Shown here: piece by piece, positions 54,134-60,923 of the stretch | Layout of the letters: the number at the start of each line of letters is the position of its first letter | How positions within the stretch are numbered: position 1 is the first letter of the stretch | Assembly (NCBI GenBank): GCA_902787555.1 | Contig: CADAGO010000007.1 | Span: 1 to 64,000, forward strand | Source: an uncultured Bacteroidales bacterium | Lineage (GTDB): Bacteria > Bacteroidota > Bacteroidia > Bacteroidales > Bacteroidaceae | DNA length: 64,000 nucleotides | Reading direction: 5' to 3' | The notes under the pieces: generated by a model | What the model saw: the letters and a program-made list of their open reading frames with translations, nothing else | The model's database searches: none | Told to the model about the DNA's origin: nothing | Made by a program: the position numbers and the translations under genes

Positions 54134-54802
54134 ATGATTTATTACGATAAACAGATCGACGGAATACGTGTCGTGGTGTGGCATGTCACTGAGGATTACG
54201 AAGAACTACTCAGCATGTTGCCCGATGCCGATTCTGTCCAGAACGAAGCCGAGCAGCAGTTCAGTTCCGAGTTCCGACGAGTGGAATGGACGGCTGTCCG
54301 TGTCTTGCTTTATACCGTACTCGACCGTCAGGTGCATATCAACTATAACGATCAGGGAGCACCGTTGCTTCCCGATTACGAAGGTCTGCATATCAGTATC
54401 TCCCACACCAAGGGATTTGTGGCAATCGCCCTGTCCGAGTCCGATGTTGTAGGTGTCGATGTAGAGCAGATCGAACGTCTCGACACCACGAATCAGTTCG
54501 ATGACAAGGAAAAGATGCCGCGCGTGGAGAAGGTGCGTAGCCGCTTTATGGGTAACGATGAGTATGCAGAGACCATCGTAGGCATGCTGTTGCATTGGTC
54601 TGCCAAGGAGACTGTGTTTAAGGTATTGGGACGCGAGGGCGTGGACTTTCATGACGACTTGAAGGTGCAGCCGTTCGATGAAACCCAGTACGAGGGAGAT
54701 TTGCAGCTCGACGATTTGAAAGAAGACGATACCTATACAATATATTATAAGGTGTTCGACGATTTTGTGTTGACCTATACAAAACGTAAGCAAGATGAAT
54801 AA
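54134..54802 (+). CDS. 4'-phosphopantetheinyl transferase superfamily protein
   Basis: 222 residues. The Sfp-type signature GVDVEQIERLD (about 108-118) and WSAKETVFKVLGREG (about 156-170) supply the magnesium-binding Asp/Glu set. Activates acyl-carrier proteins by adding phosphopantetheine. Its 3' end overlaps kdsA by 8 bp. Confidence 0.87.
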   Translation: MIYYDKQIDGIRVVVWHVTEDYEELLSMLPDADSVQNEAEQQFSSEFRRVEWTAVRVLLYTVLDRQVHINYNDQGAPLLPDYEGLHISISHTKGFVAIALSESDVVGVDVEQIERLDTTNQFDDKEKMPRVEKVRSRFMGNDEYAETIVGMLLHWSAKETVFKVLGREGVDFHDDLKVQPFDETQYEGDLQLDDLKEDDTYTIYYKVFDDFVLTYTKRKQDE

Positions 54803-55556
54803 ACAGATAACAATCATCGCAGGTCCATGTGTCATCGAGACCATGGATGTGCTCGAAGAGGTGGCTCAGGAGTTGGTAAGGCTCAATCGGAAGTACGACC
54901 TTTCCATCATCTTCAAGGCATCGTTCGATAAGGCAAACCGTACCTCCATCCACTCCTATCGCGGTCCCGGCTTGGAGAAAGGATTGCAGATGCTGGCGGA
55001 TGTGAAGTCGAAGTTCGGACTGCAGATCCTTACCGATATCCATGAGAGTTGGCAGGCACAGCCTGTTGCCGAGGTGGCTGACGTGCTGCAGATTCCTGCG
55101 TTCCTGTGCCGCCAGACCGACTTGCTCGTAAGCGCAGCCAAGACCGGCAAGACGGTCAATATCAAGAAGGCACAGTTCCTGAGCGGCATCGATATGCAGT
55201 ACCCCGTTCAGAAGGTGCGCGAGAGTGGCAACGATAAGGTGTGGCTCACCGAACGGGGTAATATCTACGGATACAACAACCTCGCAGTCGATTTCCGCAA
55301 TATTGCCGATATGAAGAATATCACCGATACCGTCATCATGGATTGCACCCACTCCGTACAGCGTCCTGGAGCCATGGATGGCAAGACAGGAGGCGACCGT
55401 GCGTTCGTACCTGCTATGGCACTTGCAGCCAAGGCATTTGGTGCAAATGGTTTCTTCTTCGAGACCCATCCCGACCCTGAGGCAGCATTGAGCGACGGAC
55501 CGAATATGCTTTATTTGAAGGACTTTGAACCCGTGGTGAAATCATTGATTGATTAA
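54795..55556 (+). CDS. kdsA: 3-deoxy-8-phosphooctulonate synthase
   Basis: 253 residues, slightly short for KdsA but complete: AGPCVIE, FKASFDKANRTS, LTDIHE, CRQTDLL, KKAQFLS and the final DCTHSVQRPG and ETHPDPE motifs. Condenses arabinose-5-phosphate with PEP to KDO-8-phosphate for LPS. The metal-type Cys (AGPCV) is at residue 12. Followed by kdsD, so two successive KDO steps are coupled. Confidence 0.95.
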   Translation: MNKQITIIAGPCVIETMDVLEEVAQELVRLNRKYDLSIIFKASFDKANRTSIHSYRGPGLEKGLQMLADVKSKFGLQILTDIHESWQAQPVAEVADVLQIPAFLCRQTDLLVSAAKTGKTVNIKKAQFLSGIDMQYPVQKVRESGNDKVWLTERGNIYGYNNLAVDFRNIADMKNITDTVIMDCTHSVQRPGAMDGKTGGDRAFVPAMALAAKAFGANGFFFETHPDPEAALSDGPNMLYLKDFEPVVKSLID

Positions 55557-55561
55557 TTGAT

Positions 55562-56509
55562 ATGGAAATAAGAGATATAGCAGCACGATGTCTGCGCGAC
55601 GAGTCGCAGGCATTGTTAGACCTGATACCCCAGCTCGACGGAAATTTCGATGGAGCAATCAACCTTTTGTATAATTGTAAGGGACATGTAGTCCTTTCCG
55701 GTGTGGGAAAGTCTGGACATATCGCGGCAAAGATTGCAGCGACCCTCGCCAGCACAGGCACGCCCGCCTTTTATGTGAACCCCCTCGATGCCCTGCATGG
55801 CGACTTGGGCATGATTACAGAGAACGATGTGGCACTCCTGATTTCCAATTCCGGCAACTCCGATGAGATTCTGCGAATGGCAGCATTCCTGCAAGAACGT
55901 GACCTACCGATCGTAGCCCTGACCGGCAACCCCACCTCACTGCTGGCACGCACCTCTACCCACCACATCAACGTGGCAGTCGAGAAAGAGGCATGCCCGC
56001 TTAACCTCGCACCCACCTCATCCACGACGGCAGCGATGGCGATGGGCGATGCTTTAGCGTGTGTGCTCATCGAGTTGCGACATTTCAGAGCACAGGACTT
56101 CGCTATGTTCCATCCGGGCGGCCTATTGGGAAAGAAACTCGTGACCAAGGTCAAGGATGTCATGTACACCGAACATCTGCCGATTATCCCGCCAGAGATG
56201 AAACTCGTTGATGCGCTGATATCTATCAGCAACGGACATCTCGGACTCGGTGTCGTGATGCATGACGACCGGATCCTCGGCATCATCACCGATGGTGACA
56301 TCCGTCGTGCGGTCGAAGGGTCCAAGGAGAATTTCTTCAACCTTTCAGTAGCTGAAGCGATGACCAAGACACCAAAGACCATCAATCCCGAAGCGAAGCT
56401 CACACAGATTCAGTATATGTTCCATAAGTACAAGATACATTCCCTCCTAGTGGTCGATAAGAACAACCGCTTACTGGGTATCGTCGACTACTTCGCTATC
56501 ATGAACTAA
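55562..56509 (+). CDS. kdsD: Arabinose-5-phosphate isomerase (KpsF/GutQ family)
   Basis: 315 residues: SIS domain (about 30-165: LSGVGKSGHIAAKIAATLASTGTPA; ISNSGNSDEIL) and two CBS domains (about 200-315). Turns ribulose-5-phosphate into arabinose-5-phosphate, the substrate made for the neighbouring kdsA product. Last gene of the operon, with a terminator on its stop codon. Confidence 0.94.
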   Translation: MEIRDIAARCLRDESQALLDLIPQLDGNFDGAINLLYNCKGHVVLSGVGKSGHIAAKIAATLASTGTPAFYVNPLDALHGDLGMITENDVALLISNSGNSDEILRMAAFLQERDLPIVALTGNPTSLLARTSTHHINVAVEKEACPLNLAPTSSTTAAMAMGDALACVLIELRHFRAQDFAMFHPGGLLGKKLVTKVKDVMYTEHLPIIPPEMKLVDALISISNGHLGLGVVMHDDRILGIITDGDIRRAVEGSKENFFNLSVAEAMTKTPKTINPEAKLTQIQYMFHKYKIHSLLVVDKNNRLLGIVDYFAIMN

Positions 56510-56534
56510 AAAAGCTCCCCACGGGAGCTTTTTT
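56508..56534 (+). terminator. Terminator of the slyD-kdsD operon
   Basis: AAAAAGCTCCC, loop CAC, GGGAGCTTTTTT: a classic stem with T6 directly after the stop codon. Confidence 0.9.
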
Positions 56535-56593
56535 AGTTCTTATGAAAAAGAGGTGAGAAGTGAAATAAGAACCTTTTCCACCTGACTTTAACC

Positions 56594-57382
56594 CTACATT
56601 ACTTGCTCTGTACTATATGCCTTGTTGATGATGCTCACTGCATTGAGTGTGCGTGGAAACCCTATCCATGGCAGGATGACGGTAGCTACGGCAATCATCT
56701 CCTCCTTAGAAATCTTATGGTTCCTGCATCCGCGGGCATGTACCAGCAGACGGTCGTCACATCCGCCCATCGCAGCAATGAGGCAGAAGCAGATCAGCTC
56801 ACGGTGCTGCGTGTCGATACCGTTGCGAGAGTAGAAATAGCCGAAACAGTATTCCGCCATGAACTTACCGATATGTTCCTGACCCTTAGGAGCCGAAGCA
56901 ATCATGTTCTCGCCCGCACCAGGACCGAATGTCTCGTCCATCAGTTCCAGTCCGCGCTTGAATGCCTCCTCATCGCTCTCCACTGTGTTCTGAGGGTCGA
57001 GTGGCAGGCGGATGCCGTTGTTCTCGAAGATGTCGTTCATCAGCAGGGTGTAGTCCACCAGCAGCGCAGCGCCAACATATGGATATGCCATATAGACGAT
57101 TTCACGGATTTCGCGCGGCTTCACGCCGAAGTTGAGACATGCATCCACAAAGAGTTTGAACTCATTGATGGCATTACAGCCGATGGTAGCAGCTAGGATA
57201 CACATCACGCGTGTTTTCTCCAATACATACCCTTCCGACATCTGGAGTGTTTTGTCGAATGCGAAGTTATCTACTATTTCTGTCAGTTCTGGATCGGTGC
57301 GCAGGCTGTTGATCTGAGCTCTCGATGAGAAGCTGCGACGGATTTCGTCGTGTGCCCGCTTGGTGATTTTTATTTCTTTCAT
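56594..57382 (-). CDS. Carboxymuconolactone decarboxylase-family protein (two CMD domains)
   Basis: 262 residues. Two CMD/AhpD-like all-helical units: residues about 20-110 (EKTRVMCILAATIGCNA) and about 180-258 (HRELICFCLIAAMGGCDDRLLVHARGC; ATVILPWIGFPRTLNAV). The CxxC pair of AhpD is not evident, so peroxidase activity is doubtful. Single-gene unit. Confidence 0.83.
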   Translation of the reverse strand: MKEIKITKRAHDEIRRSFSSRAQINSLRTDPELTEIVDNFAFDKTLQMSEGYVLEKTRVMCILAATIGCNAINEFKLFVDACLNFGVKPREIREIVYMAYPYVGAALLVDYTLLMNDIFENNGIRLPLDPQNTVESDEEAFKRGLELMDETFGPGAGENMIASAPKGQEHIGKFMAEYCFGYFYSRNGIDTQHRELICFCLIAAMGGCDDRLLVHARGCRNHKISKEEMIAVATVILPWIGFPRTLNAVSIINKAYSTEQVM

Positions 57383-57408
57383 ACGAGTTGTAAGTTTTAG
57401 TTACCTTG

Positions 57409-57416
57409 CAAAAGTA
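57409..57416 (-). promoter_or_regulatory. -7 box TACTTTTG for the CMD gene
   Basis: Minus-strand TACTTTTG, 26 nt upstream of the ATG at 57382. Confidence 0.5.
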
Positions 57417-57706
57417 CGAAATAAAATCTACATGAACACTATTTTTCCTCCTTTTTCTCAATAAAACCCCGTTCTCCATGCCCTATTACCCCGTTTTTCA
57501 CGTTTTTCGCTACAACAACCAACCCTAAAAACGGATAGGTAGCTGTTTTTTATTCCTACCTTGGGAACATCTCATTCCCAGCGTGGGAATAAATCTAACT
57601 ATTGCTGTCCGGTAAAACGCGTACCTTTGTTCATGTTGCTTTGGTTTTGTGGTAAAACAAAGGTAACAAAAAATTCTATGTGAATTATTTGGAAAAGGAG
57701 AATTTT
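57417..57706. other. Gene-free spacer with hairpins and facing -7 boxes
   Basis: Holds ATTCCCA/TGGGAAT (57574-57590, 3-nt loop), TACCTTTG on the plus strand (57622-57629) and its mirror CAAAGGTA (57658-57665). No coding sequence is convincing. Confidence 0.4.
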
Positions 57707-57719
57707 TTTCGTATCTTTG
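57688..57719 (+). promoter_or_regulatory. Complete promoter (TTTG-N20-TATCTTTG) without a gene
   Basis: TTTG at 57688-57691 and TATCTTTG at 57712-57719 are spaced 20 nt apart, the standard Bacteroidota arrangement; no plus-strand coding sequence follows. Confidence 0.65.
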
Positions 57720-57724
57720 TGGTG

Positions 57725-57904
57725 AAATTTCGCGTACTATTCTCATTCCACTATTATAAATTCGAGGGTAGACGGCTAAAGGCAGACGGTCGTCCGCCTT
57801 TAGCCGTCCGACTGGATGGCTTTAGTCATCCGACCGGATGGCTATAGGCAAATTCCCTTCTCAGCCGACTCATCTTCCCGATTGAGTCGGCTGCTTTTCC
57901 CTTT
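57725..57904 (+). ncRNA. Candidate structured small RNA
   Basis: From the promoter at 57712 the transcript would contain a perfect 13-bp hairpin (GACGGCTAAAGGC at 57771-57783 with 57796-57808), a second GGATG/CATCC hairpin (57814-57831), a repeated GGATGGCTnTAG element, and an 11-bp terminator hairpin (57862-57872 with 57883-57893) followed by CTTTTCCCTTTT. About 180 nt. No known RNA family recognised. Confidence 0.5.
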
Positions 57905-58119
57905 TGAATTAGCTGCCCGTCCTTTGCCATTTAGACAAGTCTTAGCTCATAGCTGTCGTCATCCCTTTGGGGTTCCCTCTAAACTATAAACTATTATAAT
58001 ATTGACTGTCCGCTAAAAAGGAAGGATATGAAGTATGGAGGAGGGCTTACTATATCAATTTCCTATTTTTAGCGGATACCAATAAAATCTAACTAAGCGC
58101 TACATGCCAAAGACTGACG
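57905..58119. repeat. Spacer with 68-bp imperfect hairpin element
   Basis: TCCGCTAAAAA (58009-58019) pairs with TTTTTAGCGGA (58066-58076), and the pairing continues as GGAA/TTCC after a 2-nt bulge. CTGTCCG-C/G-TAAAA also appears near 57605. May be the remnant ends of a small transposable element; nothing else is seen here. Confidence 0.35.
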
Positions 58120-59157
58120 TTATGTTTTATAAGTCCGTAATATTGCAATTGTCTCATACACTGTTTTGGCAGAATCTAGTTCTGTGACACTATGGTTATG
58201 ATTACCCTCAACTGCATCTACGAAGGTTTGCAGTTCGCTGAAGTATCCTTGCGAATAGATTTGATTATTAGGGAGTATTGGAGTAAAGTTGTTGCGGGCG
58301 TAGAGCTGTTCAATGGCCATGTTATACTTGTGAATTTTCTCGATGGGGATGCTGAGGATGGTAGAAGGTTTTGGTTCAAAGGTCAGTTCTTCCACCTGTG
58401 AGAGGCGGTAGATACCTTTAGCTGTACAGACTTTGAGAGATTCTTTGGCTGAAGTCCAAGTGTAGGCGGTGGACAGTTCGAGAGTGCCGACAATGTGAGG
58501 ATGGCGGAGCATGAGAATGTAGGAGTTTTTGCCGATTTCTTGACAAGCAAGAATATTTGGTTTGCCAAAAAGATAGGTGACAAGGTCAAGGGGATGGATG
58601 AACAAATCAAGGATGGCATCACCCTCAGGGTATGCTCCTGTAAGATAATGGAGGTCGTAATTGATAAGTCGCTCCTTTGCGAGCCGCTTCCCAAGGATTT
58701 GTACGGCAGGAGCATAGCGTTTATGTAAGCCGACCATAACAATATGGGGACTCTGAAGTTGCTGAAGCTTAATGAGAACATCAAGTTCTGCAAGCGTCTG
58801 GCAGGGAGGCTTCTCTATGAACAATGATTTACCGCTTTTCAAGACTAGCGAGGCGATGGAGAAATGAGCAGAGGGTGAAGCAGAAACAAATATGCCTTTC
58901 ACTTCATCATCGTTCAATATCGTATCAAGCGAGGTGGTGGCTTTCACATAAGGGAACTTCCGCTCTATCAGCCGGGCTTTTCTTTCCGACGTAACGCAGA
59001 TGTACTTCAACGGCACACCAAGGTAATGAAGTACAGGATAGAGATTTGTCAGCGAGTGTTGGCCCATACCCACGAAGGCATATTGATATTGGTACGTTTG
59101 GGCAAGGAAACGCTCGGTACGAATACGTTTGAGTCGGTCTATCAATTGCTGTATCAT
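58120..59157 (-). CDS. Gfo/Idh/MocA-type oxidoreductase paired with a radical SAM gene
   Basis: 345 residues from the ATG at 59157, which overlaps the stop of the radical SAM gene as ATGA; an ATG at 59205 would overlap it by 52 bp. After a 30-residue basic lead comes the Rossmann start YAFVGMGQHSLTNLYPVLHY (the glycine loop is reduced to GMGQHS), then EKPPCQTLAELD, which holds the EKP motif of the family, and ILDLFIHPLDLV, with the usual catalytic-His region. Such proteins oxidise or isomerise sugars, inositols or sugar nucleotides with NAD(P). The substrate is unknown. Confidence 0.8.
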   Translation of the reverse strand: MIQQLIDRLKRIRTERFLAQTYQYQYAFVGMGQHSLTNLYPVLHYLGVPLKYICVTSERKARLIERKFPYVKATTSLDTILNDDEVKGIFVSASPSAHFSIASLVLKSGKSLFIEKPPCQTLAELDVLIKLQQLQSPHIVMVGLHKRYAPAVQILGKRLAKERLINYDLHYLTGAYPEGDAILDLFIHPLDLVTYLFGKPNILACQEIGKNSYILMLRHPHIVGTLELSTAYTWTSAKESLKVCTAKGIYRLSQVEELTFEPKPSTILSIPIEKIHKYNMAIEQLYARNNFTPILPNNQIYSQGYFSELQTFVDAVEGNHNHSVTELDSAKTVYETIAILRTYKT

Positions 59158-60209
59158 AAAGTTTTGAAGTATTGGTGATAAGTTGTGCGTGGATTTTCTG
59201 TCCACTGGTATGGTCCATAGAACTTCTCAATGAGTCGTTTGGGCAGAAGTCGCTCCATGTTGCGAAGAAGGATAATGTCGTACTTGCGATGGAAGTTAAT
59301 CCAACAGCCGTTGCAAGCTCTGGAATACTGGCACTGCGTCTGACAAGACTGCGAGCTGTTGAAAATCTCATCGAGTGACTGGTGGTGAATATTGCCAAGT
59401 ACAACATCAAGATTCTGACAAAGTGGAACGTCACCGTTACTATGTACGACGAGGCTGCTCATGATGCTTTGGCAGCGCAGTTGAAGATGTCCGTTACGCC
59501 ATTCGTCATAGAGTGCCACGAAGTCGTAGTTCTCCTGCGTGTTGTGGATGCTTTGGGGAATTTGCTTTGCGAAATCCGATGCCGTCAGCAGTTCGCTCGT
59601 CGTATCGAAGAAGGCCATTGTTCCATAAATACCGATACGCACGTCCAAATTATATTGTTTGGCAATATCTATGACAAAAGCCATATCTTCGAAGCTGTTC
59701 CATGGAGAAAGGCAGAACATCAGCGACAGCGGCACCTCATCTTTTAAGGTCTCAACCACCTGGATCACCCGGTCGTAACCATCGCGTCCACGCATCCGCT
59801 GGTAAGTCTCGCGACCACCATCGAGAGAAACGTACAGGTGCCGGGGCTGATAGCGGCGGACAGCATCTATTACCCGACGGGGCGCAAGGCAATTAGAAAG
59901 TAGCGTGTAATTCGAGTGACACTCATGAAACCACGCCATGATTTCATCGGCTTGAGGATGCAGGATGAACTCTCCGCCCTCCAGTCCTACGATAGTCTGT
60001 TTGGTCACACATCGGCTCTGCATGATTCGCTTTATATCTTCGAACGACAGATGTTCTACTTTCTTCTGCCAGATATTGCAGTGCTTGCAGCGAGACTGGC
60101 AAGCCGTAGTTGAGTAGATCATCAGTTGTGAAAGCCGCTTATGACTTGGCCGCATGATGTTGTTCAGAAAGAGTAGCCCATTATAAGCATAATCATAGAT
60201 ACTATACAT
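59154..60209 (-). CDS. Radical SAM protein with C-terminal SPASM-type cysteines
   Basis: 351 residues. The [4Fe-4S]/SAM motif is CQSRCKHC (Cys 37, 41, 44), followed by GLEGGEFILHP (GGE SAM contact). The C-terminal part has Cys in DVPLCQNLDVVLGNI and CQTQCQYSRACNGCW, the cysteine pattern of SPASM auxiliary clusters, so it is related to enzymes that modify peptides, proteins or sugars. No precursor peptide gene is obvious nearby. It is co-translated with the oxidoreductase and preceded by the sigma-type motif at 60232-60268. Confidence 0.87.
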   Translation of the reverse strand: MYSIYDYAYNGLLFLNNIMRPSHKRLSQLMIYSTTACQSRCKHCNIWQKKVEHLSFEDIKRIMQSRCVTKQTIVGLEGGEFILHPQADEIMAWFHECHSNYTLLSNCLAPRRVIDAVRRYQPRHLYVSLDGGRETYQRMRGRDGYDRVIQVVETLKDEVPLSLMFCLSPWNSFEDMAFVIDIAKQYNLDVRIGIYGTMAFFDTTSELLTASDFAKQIPQSIHNTQENYDFVALYDEWRNGHLQLRCQSIMSSLVVHSNGDVPLCQNLDVVLGNIHHQSLDEIFNSSQSCQTQCQYSRACNGCWINFHRKYDIILLRNMERLLPKRLIEKFYGPYQWTENPRTTYHQYFKTL

Positions 60210-60212
60210 ACA

Positions 60213-60262
60213 ATTCGTTGCAATTTTGTTCTCTACTTATATAGTCCAAAATTGCAACGAAT
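60213..60262. repeat. 16-bp perfect inverted repeat around the radical SAM promoter
   Basis: ATTCGTTGCAATTTTG (60213-60228) and its exact complement (60247-60262). One arm is the spacer between the two promoter blocks, the other lies 4 nt before the start codon, so the -10-like block forms the loop. Confidence 0.8.
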
Positions 60263-60268
60263 GACTGC
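60232..60268 (-). promoter_or_regulatory. ECF-type promoter motif, radical SAM operon
   Basis: Minus strand: GCAGTC, 15 nt, GGACTATATAAGTAGA, ending 22 nt before the ATG at 60209. Same motif at 60883-60918 and 62634-62670. Confidence 0.6.
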
Positions 60269-60281
60269 TCGTAACGAGAGT

Positions 60282-60857
60282 TTATTTTCTCAGCTTCCCC
60301 TTACTTTCCAGATATTCTGTGAATGCTTCCCACTGCTCTGCCCGTTTTACACGGTTGGCCTGTACCTGCTTGTCGTTGAGGAACTGCGGCGTGTTTGGAT
60401 AGCAGTCATAGAGATAATAGCAATTATCAATGACTTTTCCGTCCTCAATCTTGCCACAGCAGAGTACGAGGTCATCGAATACTTGATTACAAATGAGACC
60501 GACAAAGGTACTGGAGGAAAAGAGCGTCTGGTCGCCAAGACGGAATTCCACGCCAGAAAGCAGGCGCAGCTTCTTGTAAAGAGGCTCCTCCATGTCGTGG
60601 AAACGCAGTTCACGGGTATTCACATCGAACCATTCGATGTCATCTTCAGTGAATACTTCGAAATCATCACCTTTCGACATTCCTGTAGGAAGCGCGCAAT
60701 AGCCACGAGCAAAAAGCCGGGTCTCTTCTTGCAAACCGTCTTCCGTTTTCATTTGGTTTACTTCTTCGTCATCACTGCTGCAGGCTGCCAGCGGCATTGC
60801 AAAACTGGCAATGGCTATCGCCATCGTCCAGATACTTTTCTTGATGTTCTTGTTCAT
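60282..60857 (-). CDS. Lipoprotein of unknown function in the sigma-factor locus
   Basis: 191 residues. Signal with lipobox LAAC (Cys 26), then acidic linker SSDDEE. The globular part begins TEDDIEWFDVNTRELRFHDMEEPLYKKL and includes GLICNQVFDDLVLCCGKIEDG and YYLYDCYPNTPQFLNDKQVQANRVKRAEQWEAFTEYL. I do not recognise a named family, but the layout resembles small lipoproteins next to sigma genes in other Bacteroidales. It lies directly downstream of the sigma gene yet has its own copy of the shared promoter motif, so it is likely a target and possibly a sensor or feedback partner. Confidence 0.75.
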   Translation of the reverse strand: MNKNIKKSIWTMAIAIASFAMPLAACSSDDEEVNQMKTEDGLQEETRLFARGYCALPTGMSKGDDFEVFTEDDIEWFDVNTRELRFHDMEEPLYKKLRLLSGVEFRLGDQTLFSSSTFVGLICNQVFDDLVLCCGKIEDGKVIDNCYYLYDCYPNTPQFLNDKQVQANRVKRAEQWEAFTEYLESKGKLRK

Positions 60858-60882
60858 AATTCCTGTTTGTTAAATAAATGGT

Positions 60883-60918
60883 TCTACTTATATAGTCCTG
60901 AAAACAGGAAAAGACTGC
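60883..60918 (-). promoter_or_regulatory. ECF-type promoter motif, lipoprotein gene
   Basis: Minus strand: GCAGTC, 14 nt, GGACTATATAAGTAGA, ending 25 nt before the ATG at 60857. The spacer holds a small CCTG/CAGG hairpin. Confidence 0.6.
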
Positions 60919-60923
60919 ACCGA

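Noticed and set aside
57267-57479. 70-codon frame overlapping the start of the CMD gene
   Set aside because: It runs through the CMD promoter and 5' end in another frame and has no recognisable content.
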